A stretch of DNA of 64,000 bases. Source: Hydractinia symbiolongicarpus. Taxonomy: Eukaryota > Cnidaria > Hydrozoa > Anthoathecata > Hydractiniidae. Under the pieces are notes generated by a model. The model made no database searches. It had not been told where the DNA came from and was given only the letters and a program-made list of their open reading frames with translations. Made by a program: the position numbers and the translations under genes. The stretch lies in assembly GCF_029227915.1 (NCBI RefSeq), contig NC_079887.1, forward strand, positions 15,373,650-15,437,649, read 5' to 3'. Shown here in pieces: positions 21,774 through 33,600 of this stretch (position 1 is its first letter; the number at the start of each line of letters is the position of its first letter).

Positions 21774-24032
21774 ATGCATCTCCCTACAAGCCGTTTTTTG
21801 TTCATTATCCAAATATCATTGTGCAATGCATTTGAGAATTGTACCTCGAAGTCAATTTTTACTATTCCTGGCAGAAAATATTTTTACGCTGCAATGTATC
21901 CAGCGGCGTTTGATATGGAAACTTACAACGCAACCTGGTACGGGATGGCTACTGAACAATTTAAAACATCTCCTAATTTAAAACGATTTATCGGCCTATT
22001 AGAATTTTTTGTTTGCGATGATATAGATATCGCCAGAAAGTCAATTCTTCATCTTTTACTGGACAGTTCGTTCGTTGATGAAAAAGGAAACTCCTTGATT
22101 ATTTCAATCGATAGCTATCTGTCTAATAAAGTATCATTGGCTATTGCAGATATCCTTTTACCTTTCAAAATAATACTAAAAACATATTCAAAGTACGAGA
22201 CACGTGTAGATCCAAGCAAATATCCAAATTATTCTCAAATCAACATAAACAGCTTTGGAGAGAAAGTTGTTTCAATATTGAAAAAATTTCATCTTAACAA
22301 CATCGTTTTCATTTCTTTTGTGCGGAGCGAAGATGATAACGCCTTTAAAGATATTTGGCTAAGTTTGATAGAAAACAACTTAGAAATGTGCGTACAACGG
22401 TATAATATTTTATACAGTGATTCAGCTCGTATGATAGAAGTCATCGAGATGATTAAAGCCAACCTCGAGCAAAAAATTATCATATGTTATGGCTCACAAG
22501 ACAGGTACAATTCATACTTTCTTAACCTTGTAAATGTAAGTCAATATTTACGCCTAAAGAACAGAAATTGGATCTCAAATCTTTATTTAGCTGAATTCAC
22601 ATCTTTATATAACGAAACAGTGGATGTGATCGATGGTGGAATTAATATTCCAGCTGGATATGTTGAACTTTACAGTTCGCAATATTTCTCCTACTACTCT
22701 TCCAGATACCAAACAATAGTTTTAAATAACTTTGCTCGAATGTTTTGGTACCTTTTACCAATTGGGTCATATAGAAAAATTGATAAATCGAAAAATACAT
22801 TTGAAAATTGTTACTATACAAACACTAGCAGTGGAGAGAGTACGGAGTACGAAGTAAATAAAGCGTTATGGAGGACTTGCACTACCTTTTCTTTTGATGA
22901 TATCCCAGAAAGAATACAGTGGGGAGCTCAAAACACAGTACCACCTATCACTCGATGTGATAGACGAATATGTCCAGCTGGTTACACGCAAGTTTTAAAT
23001 GTTTCGTCAGACACAAAAATGAACGGACGTAAGTATTGGACATGCATCGCTTGTACGACAGGCACAATAAATCCTTTAAGCGGAAAAGGTGATTGCACCA
23101 AATGTACAGGATTAACTGTATCGAACGAGCAACGAACGGAATGCTATGATCCGTACCGTAACACATTTTTAGCATACAACAGCACACATGGAAAAATTAT
23201 TCTCGCGGTTTCCGTCGCTGGGGCTGTAACCAACTCTATTATTGCTGCGACATTTTTGTACAATCGAAAAACACCAATTGTAAGATCTTCGAATTTGCTT
23301 CTTACGTCAATACAACAATCAGCTCATTTCATTCTGTTTGTTTCAACGCCTGTTCTTTTTGTTAGTGAACCAATTCTTCCTCAATGTCAACTTCGTCATA
23401 TCACCGTGGGATTATTGCTCACAATTATATGTTCATGTGTATTTGTGAAAATTCAAAAGCTGATGTTTATTTTCCATTCCAAAATCAGGTTGTCTGATCA
23501 AGAGAAAGTTTTCGCAACATTGACAGATATGTTTTGGATTCTTCTTCTAGCTCTGATACAAAGTTTATCAGCTATAATTTCATTAGCAAATAATCCAGCA
23601 GAAGTGATCCACATTATTGACGAAAAGACTTTGATTAGGAAAGTTTATTGCAACACTGGATCTCATCTTAATTTTCAGTTTCTCTGCAGCGTAATTATCA
23701 TGCTGGTTGTTGTTGTGCAAGGTTTGAGAGCTTGGAAGTTACCTTCGTTCTTCAACGATACCAAGTTAATCACGGTTGCAAATTTAATATCGGTGTTGAT
23801 GTCTGGATGTATGATTCCTTTGTATTACAGCGCCAGTAATGAGCGAGTGGAAGATTTTTTACAAGTTATGTTGATTCTCTGTTGCAATTCAATTTTGCTA
23901 TTTGTAATGTATGGTACGAAGACATATGTTGTGTTGTTGAAACCAGAAAAGAACACGAAAGCTGCATTCCGCCTTAAGATGCAACAACATTCTCAAGAGC
24001 AAGTAAATTCGTCTTTACAAAACCGACAATAG
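21774..24032 (+). CDS. Class C G-protein-coupled receptor (mGluR/CaSR/taste-like)
   Basis: Intronless, 752 aa from the methionine that starts a clear signal peptide (MHLPTSRFLFIIQISLCNA). An upstream in-frame methionine at 21705 would bury it. Residues ~20-385 resemble a periplasmic-type venus-flytrap ligand domain, with several N-glycosylation sites. Residues ~394-455 are a cysteine-rich linker (CDRRICPAGY, then TCIAC, then KCTGL) like the NCD3G domain of class C receptors. Seven transmembrane segments follow from ~473 to ~720; CQLRHITVGLLLTIICSC matches the class C TM3 region and YVVLLKPEKNTK matches the end of TM7. It would be a surface receptor for small molecules, amino acids or ions. 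The ligand cannot be read from the sequence. The flytrap domain is diverged and shorter than in mGluRs (about 365 residues). Confidence 0.9.
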   Translation: MHLPTSRFLFIIQISLCNAFENCTSKSIFTIPGRKYFYAAMYPAAFDMETYNATWYGMATEQFKTSPNLKRFIGLLEFFVCDDIDIARKSILHLLLDSSFVDEKGNSLIISIDSYLSNKVSLAIADILLPFKIILKTYSKYETRVDPSKYPNYSQININSFGEKVVSILKKFHLNNIVFISFVRSEDDNAFKDIWLSLIENNLEMCVQRYNILYSDSARMIEVIEMIKANLEQKIIICYGSQDRYNSYFLNLVNVSQYLRLKNRNWISNLYLAEFTSLYNETVDVIDGGINIPAGYVELYSSQYFSYYSSRYQTIVLNNFARMFWYLLPIGSYRKIDKSKNTFENCYYTNTSSGESTEYEVNKALWRTCTTFSFDDIPERIQWGAQNTVPPITRCDRRICPAGYTQVLNVSSDTKMNGRKYWTCIACTTGTINPLSGKGDCTKCTGLTVSNEQRTECYDPYRNTFLAYNSTHGKIILAVSVAGAVTNSIIAATFLYNRKTPIVRSSNLLLTSIQQSAHFILFVSTPVLFVSEPILPQCQLRHITVGLLLTIICSCVFVKIQKLMFIFHSKIRLSDQEKVFATLTDMFWILLLALIQSLSAIISLANNPAEVIHIIDEKTLIRKVYCNTGSHLNFQFLCSVIIMLVVVVQGLRAWKLPSFFNDTKLITVANLISVLMSGCMIPLYYSASNERVEDFLQVMLILCCNSILLFVMYGTKTYVVLLKPEKNTKAAFRLKMQQHSQEQVNSSLQNRQ

Positions 24033-26241
24033 AACAAGGGAACCTTCCCCAACTTTTTTTTGACAAATGACAGTATCTTTATCAATTGAGAAAGTCGAGA
24101 TGCTTTAGAAATAACTACCTTCGCTTAACTTCCCCGCTAATACAGTTATATTATAAATATGGTGATCAGAGTGGAAAAGCGAAAGGCGACATCAGAAACA
24201 AAAGCAAAACAAGAAGAAGCACAATATAAATTAAAATTAATAAAAGTAGAACTTAAACTTTTTCGTTTGTTTCCATTGTGCCTTTCGTTATTTTATATAT
24301 TATTTCCGCTTTTTGAATGAAATAAGCAAAGCGAAGCAAACCGTGGTAAAAATTTCAAGTTCAATTTTAAAAGAGGGTGAAGTTTTTTAAAGGAGGGTGA
24401 CATTTTTTTAAAGGAGGGTGAAGTTTTGAGAAAGTTTTAGGAATTTACTTTTTACATTTACTCTTTATTGACTTTATTTTTGTTATATTTTTTAAATACT
24501 TACTTTATTAGTCAATATTAGTGTCAAGGCCTGTAGCAACCAGAGAACATTTCTTTATGAAGGGCACAAAAAAATAATAATTTAAAAATGAAAAAAATGC
24601 ATTTCTTTGAGCACCAATTTTACAATGCTTAATTTGCATCGTTTACTCAAAAACAAAATTTTCCAGTCCTCATGGTAGGTCCACAGGTACACACATAGAC
24701 CCACAACATTGCCCAAAGTTTTGCGACACCGCTCATTCGTACTTGTTTGGGTTTTGCGCAAGACATATTGTAACTATTAAACTGTACGAACTATTAAACT
24801 GTACGAACGATCGGGTGCAATTGTGGTATCGTGTAAATCGATTGCTTTTTATAAAATTGGAGTATTTCATAGGATGTAAAATAAAATACGGCGTATTTTA
24901 AAGATATTCGTTGCAAATACGTTTAAATGTAAAATAATTTACATGGGGGAATATTTACTTTTCTTGTACTATGTCAAAAACTACACAGTTGGGCTGATAT
25001 TTGGTCAAAAATTGGCGATATTTCGAGAATATGCTGGTTCTCAATCATATTTTTTGGTTAAATGATTTACTAAGAAAAATAGGCGCTGTTTTTTTTTTGA
25101 TAAAAAATAATCGGTAAAAAGTGACCAAATGTGACTAATTTTTGCACAAAACAACCAGGTTTACCGACTTCCTTTTTTGGCGATTACATTTTTTGCTAAA
25201 TTTCTTTCTTTCTTTTTTTAGCGTATGCACCTTTCCCTAGACCATGAGTCATACTTTTTTTAAACTCGTAAAATATGAATACCATGTTTGAATTCAGCAT
25301 AGTTTGTTTAATGTATGTGTAAAGGTGTAACAGAAAGTGCTATTTTGAGGAGATATATGTCACAGTTAAAGTCTTCTTAATGCTCAAGTTACCATGTCCC
25401 GCCTCGTTTTCAAAAAGAGGTTGGACATGCCACAAATCTTTAAATTAGAATAGCAGGTTGTTTACTTGCTGCATTGTTTCGAAATTTTCTTTGTTTATGA
25501 CATTTTTGATAAGGAATTCAAATCTGTTGTCCGTTTTTCATAAAACTCAACAAAAAAAGTTGCGGCACATCAAAAGAATAAGTCTCGGGAAAGGTGTATT
25601 AAGAAACCAACATACTTTAAATTAAGACAAACGTTGATGGTGATTTTCAGTTCAATTAAAATTGTGATATAAAAATTAGAATTTGTTAAATACCTTTCTA
25701 TCATGTTTGAAAAGCCAACTAATGTTTTTTAAAAATTAGTCGCTAAAACTGACAAACATGTGTGTAGTTAGCATAATTAGGCCAAAAAAGCGATTATGAT
25801 TCACGAACAATTTCAAACCTCATTTCCTTTAAACAACAGACACATTAAACCTCGGAGGAGATTGAAACGCACTTGTTAAAAAATGGTGTTTTGACTCAAG
25901 TTTGTTTATAAAATTTAAGTCGATTTGTTGTTTATAAATCATAAAAACTACTGGCCTTCATTTACATTAAAATGGTCCATACTTTTGCATGGCTGTGGCT
26001 AATAAAACTACCCAATGGACACTTCATCGTCCAATCAACGTTGGGTACATTTAATTTTATTTTTGTCGAGATTATTTTTATTACTCTAATTAGGTAGGAT
26101 TTTGGATTCTACTACAATCCGTGGTGAAATAATAGATATGACAGGCACAGAGAAATATTTTTTTTAACACCAAGTTTTTATGACATTTGTTTCCATAGTG
26201 ACGCTCACAACGAATGATTTACGAGTAAGATTAAAATGGTT
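24033..26241. other. Intergenic, no gene seen
   Basis: Contains a small tandem of an AAAGGAGGGTGA unit near 24370-24425. AAGGCCTGTAGCAACCAG near 24525 resembles AGGCCTGCAGCAACCAG near 33011, perhaps ends of one repeat family. No coding region. Confidence 0.45.
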
Positions 26242-26580
26242 TCACTGCACTTCGTGTGTAGTACTGTCCAAACATTTGAAGTCTCGTTCCGTCTCCGCAT
26301 GAAGCATACACTTAGTTAGGTTGGTCCTGGTCATCTTACACAACCAGTTTTGATCTGCCTTACGTGAACTGCATGCGTTTTCTGTAATGAACCTACTTCC
26401 TCCACAGGAGTTTAAACAAGGTGCATTTCCAACTAAAGCGCTTATAGTACACTCGGAAATAAACCAATCAAGACCAGTTCGGATACTTAATTTGTACCAT
26501 ACCTCTTCCCTTGACCCTTTTATTTCCGGTGTTTTCTTATAGCTCCACACGGGTTTTATAGGGGACGAAGCACCCTGCGA
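26242..26580 (-). CDS. Cysteine-rich terminal exon, parent gene unclear
   Basis: An open frame of about 112 codons follows a plausible acceptor (TCATCGCAG) and ends with a stop at 26242. It holds seven cysteines, with APCLNSCGGSRF and WLCKMTRTNLTKC. The CSCGG-like spacing faintly recalls thrombospondin type 1 but is not convincing. It lies 3' of the lectin mosaic gene on the same strand. It must be entered in phase 0, whereas the EGF exon's only possible donors are phase 2, so it cannot simply extend that gene. It could be an alternative last exon, a separate gene starting at 26589 (MKSSQ), or a relic. Confidence 0.4.
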   Translation of the reverse strand, partial: SQGASSPIKPVWSYKKTPEIKGSREEVWYKLSIRTGLDWFISECTISALVGNAPCLNSCGGSRFITENACSSRKADQNWLCKMTRTNLTKCMLHAETERDFKCLDSTTHEVQ

Positions 26581-27608
26581 TGATTTCATGTAAGCAGATA
26601 AGGATAAAGATGCAATTTTTTCGAAAAAAAAAACGTCTGAAAAGAAATGTTAAGATTTTTGTGAAAATAATAAAAAATATTTGAACCTGAAAGGTGTTAC
26701 ATTTGTAATCGTCTCTTATGTATAGCTTCGTTATAAGGAACTTAGCAAGTTGTGGAATTCAAGAGTTTTTCATTTTTCACCCCAATTAATTTTGTTTTTC
26801 AGGAAAATAATAATTTTTTTGAATAAGTCAGATGGGTTTAGAAAAGGAAAAAAGCCTTCTATTGTTTTCATTATTTTATTGCCATTGGAATTTATTTCCA
26901 CCAGCAACTTCGTCGTCAAAACATTTCACCTTTCATCGTGAGATTCACGTACTCCAACATATAGTGTTAAAACCGATGAAGCTATGGTGACATGTTCTGA
27001 TGGCGAAGCTGCTTTGATGTGCAATCATGTGCAGGAAAGCAAAGACATTTTTAACTGAACAGTTATGAGAAAAAGAGGCGGAAAAAGTCATAAAAATGTG
27101 TAGCATCAATTCAAAACCTTCTTGACTTTTAAGTTTGTTAAAAAATTATAATAACTGGGTGATAAGAAAAAAAATCAAAAATTAAGATTTAGATTTTACA
27201 AAAAGGAAATATTGCATGTTAACATGTTTTTTAACAGAAGTGCATAAACTGTGCATCATATATTTACGACATGACTGATTAAAAAAACGTAAATTTGATG
27301 TCTTTAACAGCATCAGCACAATTTCCATATGATGTTGTTAACCTAAAGAGACAGAAAAATATACATAATCGACATGCTCCAAGAGTAAGCAAATTGTAAC
27401 ACTTTTAAAGTTACTGTCTACAACAAATGAAGCATCTATTGTTGAAAGCTAAGAAGCTAAAATAGTAAAAATAATTTCTTGGGAACCTAATTTCTTGGGT
27501 TTCTGTAGGACTTTAACACTACCGCGAAGTCATTTTAGGTTTCGAATAGCTATGAAGAAAATACTGTTACCTAACAATTCCGAAATAATTATAAGACCTT
27601 ACCTATGT

Positions 27609-30600
27609 TTACATCATTCGTTTTTCACACCTTGCTCCAGTAAATGGCGGAATGCAATCACATTTGAAACTGAAAGGAGCAGTCATCGTGCACTTGCCAC
27701 ATCCATTACAATAGTGACTGGGAAAGTTGCAACTCAACTGTGGTGCAGCTGAAATGAAGTGAATGTGAGGATATTATACGTGAAAACACTAAGAAATGAA
27801 CAGATGAATGATTAAACGATAAGTGCAAAATAATCCGCTGAAAAGGCATGAATAATCACAACATCCTTAAAAAAAACCCATATTTAATCTTGCCATGTTC
27901 GATAAAGCCTACAAATGGTGCAGAACATTTTAATATCTATCGAGTTACAGCCTTTTTTATAAGAACATTTTTTTAAAAAACAAGCCTCCCATGTTGCTAA
28001 AAAATAAAACCAAAGTAAGAACACCTTCCTGCTTATATTATTTTTTAACCTAGAACAATTTCGTAATATAATAAGAACAAGCCTAGGGTATTAATCCTCT
28101 TGCAGTTCTGCATTAAATGATTGCTTTCATTTCTTTAGTTGGATTGTTAATAGACACAATTACTTAGCTCCATCAGCAAGGACCTACTTTTCATGTACAT
28201 ATATTCCAAAGAAAATTGAAAGAAAATTCTATAACTAAAATCAAAATAGTAGTATTTATATTTTCAAAGAACAATTTAAGAATAAATCAGGCTAAAAAAA
28301 AACTCGAAAAAAGAGGACTTCCAGCTTTAGGTCAGATTTTACTCGTACTTGTAAAAAAGCATATATTGGAAAGCAACATCGACATTGTTTTGGTTGATGT
28401 TGCCTTAAAGTGAAATATCATTTGAACCAGATGAAATGGAAATATTTCAATAAAACCACATCGCAAAAGTGTACTTACGTTTTACACAGACATAATTCAT
28501 GCAGTTGCTACATGGAACATCAATTTCCGTGAACGCATCAGGACGACCTCTTTGCAGATCACAATTTCTGCTTCGGTCAATAGTTGGACGTCCCGGAGCC
28601 CACCTTGAGTAATTACTCTTAGACGGGTTTCCTAGTATTCTCACCCACTTTCCTTCTTCCGCCTGATCCCCTTTAGCTATTTGGATAGGGCGTTGACTGG
28701 ATATATATGAGACAATGTAGTTATCTCTTGTATTTTCTGGACAAGCCACAAATGCTCCTTCATCTCTACAACGTTGGCCAGCGGTGTTACTATTTGCGCA
28801 ATTCTCTTTATAACCAAAACACAATGACGAAGATTTACCATACTTGACATGACGATATCCATCCGAGCATCGATCTGAAGTATAATTTATGACAAACTAA
28901 ATACCAATCTAGCGAAAGCGTTTTTTTTTAAGTTTCAAATTGGATTTCATTCTTTTCACTTATTTCTATTTTTCTATCTCTATAATGTTAGCCAAATGCG
29001 TCTGTATGTCTCACAAAATGGTAACCGCACTAGCCAAGCACACACGAAATGCGATAAAGAAAGAACGGCTGAAACTGTGGATTTATTTACGGGCCACCGA
29101 GTAGCAAATAAACAACTATCTGTTATTAAAATATTTGTCTCTATCATACCTGGCAAAACGATAACAGAAACATCTACGCCATCAAAAATAAAACCGTTAA
29201 AGACAGACTTTTGGCAAACTTTCAAATGTGTTCCATTCATTCCCTACAAAAAAACAGTAATATTCAGGATTTACTTTAGCAAGCTTTGAGTTGATGATCA
29301 AGGAATTTAACATCTTTAACGGCATCAATAGTACCAATTATTAGTTTTACCTCAATCCACGCGCTGTAGTCTGTGTTTCTCGAGATTCTCATATGTGGTC
29401 TCCATCCAGTGAGGTTCGCTCTCCACATATGGGGCATCATCCAACTATCCATTACTTTTTTGTTGTTGTCGCCCATCATCGGCATACCTAAAAAGCGAGG
29501 GTAAAATATATACCCATAATAAAGTACCATGATGAATTAAAAGAAGGCAGGGAAAAAGATAGCCAGTATGAAGACTGAGTGTCAGGGAATGATATGATAA
29601 CAAAACATCTGAGAGGAGAGTTTATTTTCAAAGATAAGATTATTAATTTTGCAGCTTGGTTTTCACCTTAAGAGCTTGAACTGGACCTTCAGGTGGCGTG
29701 ACGCTTTTTATACTCAAATTCTGTATATACTTCAATAAATGCTTATATCTTACAATTTTACAAAAAACCCCGCCAATTTATAGCCTGTAGAAGTGGAAAC
29801 CTAAATGAAAATCCCCTTGAATATATCTTCTTTGTTAAACTAGGTTTTGTTGGAACCTTATTACTTACATTTTGTATATTTTCCTTTTTTTTCGTTTTAC
29901 ACAATGATGGTGCATGTACAACTTTACTGTTCGAAATCCAACAAAGAGACCGACTTACCTTTCATAACCTCTTGTTGGTAACTCATGTATTTCTTCATGG
30001 AGTCTTTCGCCTTATTTGATGCTATTTTATGCATCAGGGACACCAAAACAGTTGCGTTGCCTACTAGAGTAAAGTTCATCGGAAGGTATGGTCTTGTCTC
30101 ACAGAAAGCGTAATTATTATACATCGGAGCCATTCGCTTCGGTCGGAACTTCACCATATGGCTTTGTCCAACTCCAGGTATCGTAGAACTGTTGAATAAT
30201 GTCCAGTGCTAAATAACATTTAGAAATGCAACATGTTGATATTCGTTAGCTATGTTAGCTAACTACTTTGCAAATTAGACTGCAAATGACAATTTCGTGC
30301 AGGTACCAATATGAACTAAGTATCAGAACTGACAAAAACCGATATGTAATCGAAACCTAAAAAACGTTGGCTTGGCGCCAAAAAAAATGTGTAAAAAAAG
30401 TTTTAAGTCCTACATGGGTAAATTAACCCCTTTAATTATATTTCCAGCAAGAAAAGTAAATAAAGTTTTGCTTGGCCTGTACCTAAATAGCATCTCGTTT
30501 CCACTATCAGTATGACTGACTTACCACGTGGATTCCTTTATGTGTTCCATCAAAGTTTTGCATCTCTCGTAAGCAAATATACGATTCCTTTGTGTTGTTG

Positions 30601-33600
30601 TCATACTCCATCCAAACATTAATAGCATCTTTGATGGAATCCGATATCGGTGATCTGTCGGTGTGTTCAACCGTCATCATTAGCGTCGCGTTGCCAAGTC
30701 TCATCTGAAATATTGGTGACATGTTATTTAGTATTAATTTTAGTTCTTTATAATGCCAAAGGAAATTCATCTAATGATATGTTTATCATCGGAAAGTTTG
30801 ATGTGCCTGAGAAAATTTAACTTATACCCTACGCTGATTTAGCATAACAGAAGAATCATACCCCACTGGTCAAGTTCAATTTTTCAACGCCATAGCCCAT
30901 CATGATTCGTCTAAACCATTCATGGTGATGTTGACCGTAGATATTAGCCATCAAGAGAGAATCGTAATGCCATTTGTCTTCCTTCGCTTTATCGTTGTTT
31001 GCAAGGTTAGCAGATGGACATTTTGGTGGCATCCATGGCATTGGTTTTCTGATTGGTCTTCTTTCATGCAACGGGACGCAGTGTGTTCCTGACTGCCATT
31101 CCCCAACTTCAATACGTTGTGATTTCACCTAAAAAATAAATCAAGAATAATAAATTTGTTTGAGAGTAAGTTTGCGTGCTTTGAGACAACAGTTATAATG
31201 GACCAATTTGATCAAATCTTGTTATGATGTTCCTATATTCTGGTACAGATTGCCAGTGCTTTTATGTTGTAAACTTTAAAGACGCACGGTAGAAATCAAA
31301 CAACTTGTGCGATTGATTGAAAAGAAGGAATTTTCATTTCAATGGAACCAAAGTCTGCAAAAAAATGGTATTATAGAAGTCAATAAGTAATTTCTCAAGA
31401 AAGTTGATATTATAAACCGCTTTGCTTTTAAATTGATTAAAGTAACATCCAAAAATATATTGGCCTACATGGTCCATTTTTCCTTGATACGCAAACCAGT
31501 TGATATGAGGTGGCATGACCAAGTTTCTACGTCCAGCTTCCATTACGCATGCTCTGAAGCCTGTAGGTTTGACATCTTCAATCCATGATGAGGTAGCATC
31601 GTGTACATTTGCCATACGACCGATACTGTTCATCCAATTGACTGTTATCTGCACGCTTATGTTGGCATGCGGATACCACACGTTGTTTCTTGTTGAAACG
31701 TTCTTGCAGTAGAGTCCTCCGCATTCACCTACTGCTTCCAATTGAACGCGACCGTGATCGTAAGTCATCACTAAGAATTTATATAAAAATCATTAAAATG
31801 CGATAAATATATAATCTAGCTACAAGCATACCAAAATATATTGAGAAAAGGCAGCAAGGGTTATTCGGTTAGATCTTAAGTCACAAAATTTTTTATTGCT
31901 GCTGACATGAGCATTACCTTTTTGAAATTTCGGGGCTCTTGTGGGCCCAGAGGTGTATTATTCCGCATAGTGAGTTGCAAGGAATTGCGATTAGCGCCGT
32001 TGAAACGCTACTTATCTAACCTACGAATCTGAAAAGTAGCACTTCTGCCGACTTTATAAAATTGCACAAAAGTGCTATTGTCTTAATATTTTCGTGATGG
32101 ATTGTAACATTTTACAAGATAATCTTTTGATTATATTCTTGTGGATGCTGTAAACATCTTACACCTTTCTACGCCACCTTCAATCGCCGGTTGTAGTGTA
32201 AAAAGATCCGGTGTTGTCTGCTTCCATTGTTCATGAACCTTTTCAAACGTTTTATCCTGAGTAAGCGTTTGAAAAAAAAACCCATGACGAGGAGTTAAAA
32301 CAATTACACTTACTCTCGCAAGGCCCATCATGGGCATACATGAATTTATCACCGCCCTCACAAGCCTCCTTCTCAAGTTTGCACTTGTTATCATATGTCT
32401 TCATGTTGGTACCACAAACCTTGCTTCCGCCTTCTGGACACATCTTCCAACATCCGCATTTAACAGTGTTGTATGTTGGGTGCACACAATGCTTGTTCAT
32501 TGGGCAGGTTAGATCAGAGCATTTGTCTCTTACTGTAAATAATAAAATAAGTAAATTTATAATATATATTTTTTAAATAATAAGTATTTGATAATACCAA
32601 GTTCCAAAATTAACATTTGCTCATGAAAAATTTTACGCACCTCCATAGACTATGTATTGTACTTTCACCTCAGTCTTTCTTTGTCCCCTGATACCACGTT
32701 GATCGCCATAGCAGACCACCATAGTATCATTTTTCCAGTACTAAAATTAAATAGTTGCTTTCTATTACAAACTTTGTAATATTGAAAATGGCGGATAAGG
32801 ATCTCAATCGTGTTGTTATACTCTAAATGACTTCTTTTCTTCCACATGGTCACTTACCGATATCCAAGCAACAGTTGGTGACTCACACACAGCAAGACTT
32901 TGTTCAACAGGTTGTAACATAACAGCTGGACAGGGGTAGTAGCCTTGTGGTAAGGTGACATTCTAAAGCAGAAAAGTGATTTTTAATTGAAGAGCGGGTA
33001 AGCTTTATCAGGCCTGCAGCAACCAGGGGGTGCGGTTAAGCGAAGGGAGAAATTGCACGATGGCACCCCTCTGGTAGACACTACTATTGCACCTTTTTCC
33101 TGAACCATCTCCTAAAACAATATCTTTTTTTTTATGTCCGTTCATAATTTTTCAGAGTGTTTTGCTCAGAAGCTAAAAGCAATGGATGCTGTCACTGAGA
33201 AGTGTGTTTCTTGTAAGAAAAGTTTTTATTTTTGAAATGTTTTAAATGAATTATTTAGTAGGAAAAGTTATGGATTATTTTTCCCCTACAAATATTCTTA
33301 ACAAACGTCAAGTTTTTGTTTTAGGAAGTAAAAATTAACTTACACGGCAGTAGAAGCGATTCAATTGGTTATGATCGGCAGGAACTACTTCGCCTGCTGG
33401 GAAAACTACTTCTCCTACCGCTGACCCATTATCTTCACTCGGTAAATTAGTTGTTGCATACCAGTGCTGAAAAAAATAATTATTATAATTACTCAGTGCA
33501 TTGTTATTATAATTAAGTTACCATGGCAATGAGTAATATTTTCAGGGAGTCATGATGAAATATAATTAAGGTGTGACCGACAATCATGTTATTTCAGCAC

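Noticed and set aside
32131-32280. Extra exon in the lectin mosaic after the Kazal exon
   Set aside because: A coding-like stretch (EQWKQTTPDLF) follows an acceptor, but entry in the required phase meets an immediate TAA, while the next exon at 31770 joins cleanly.
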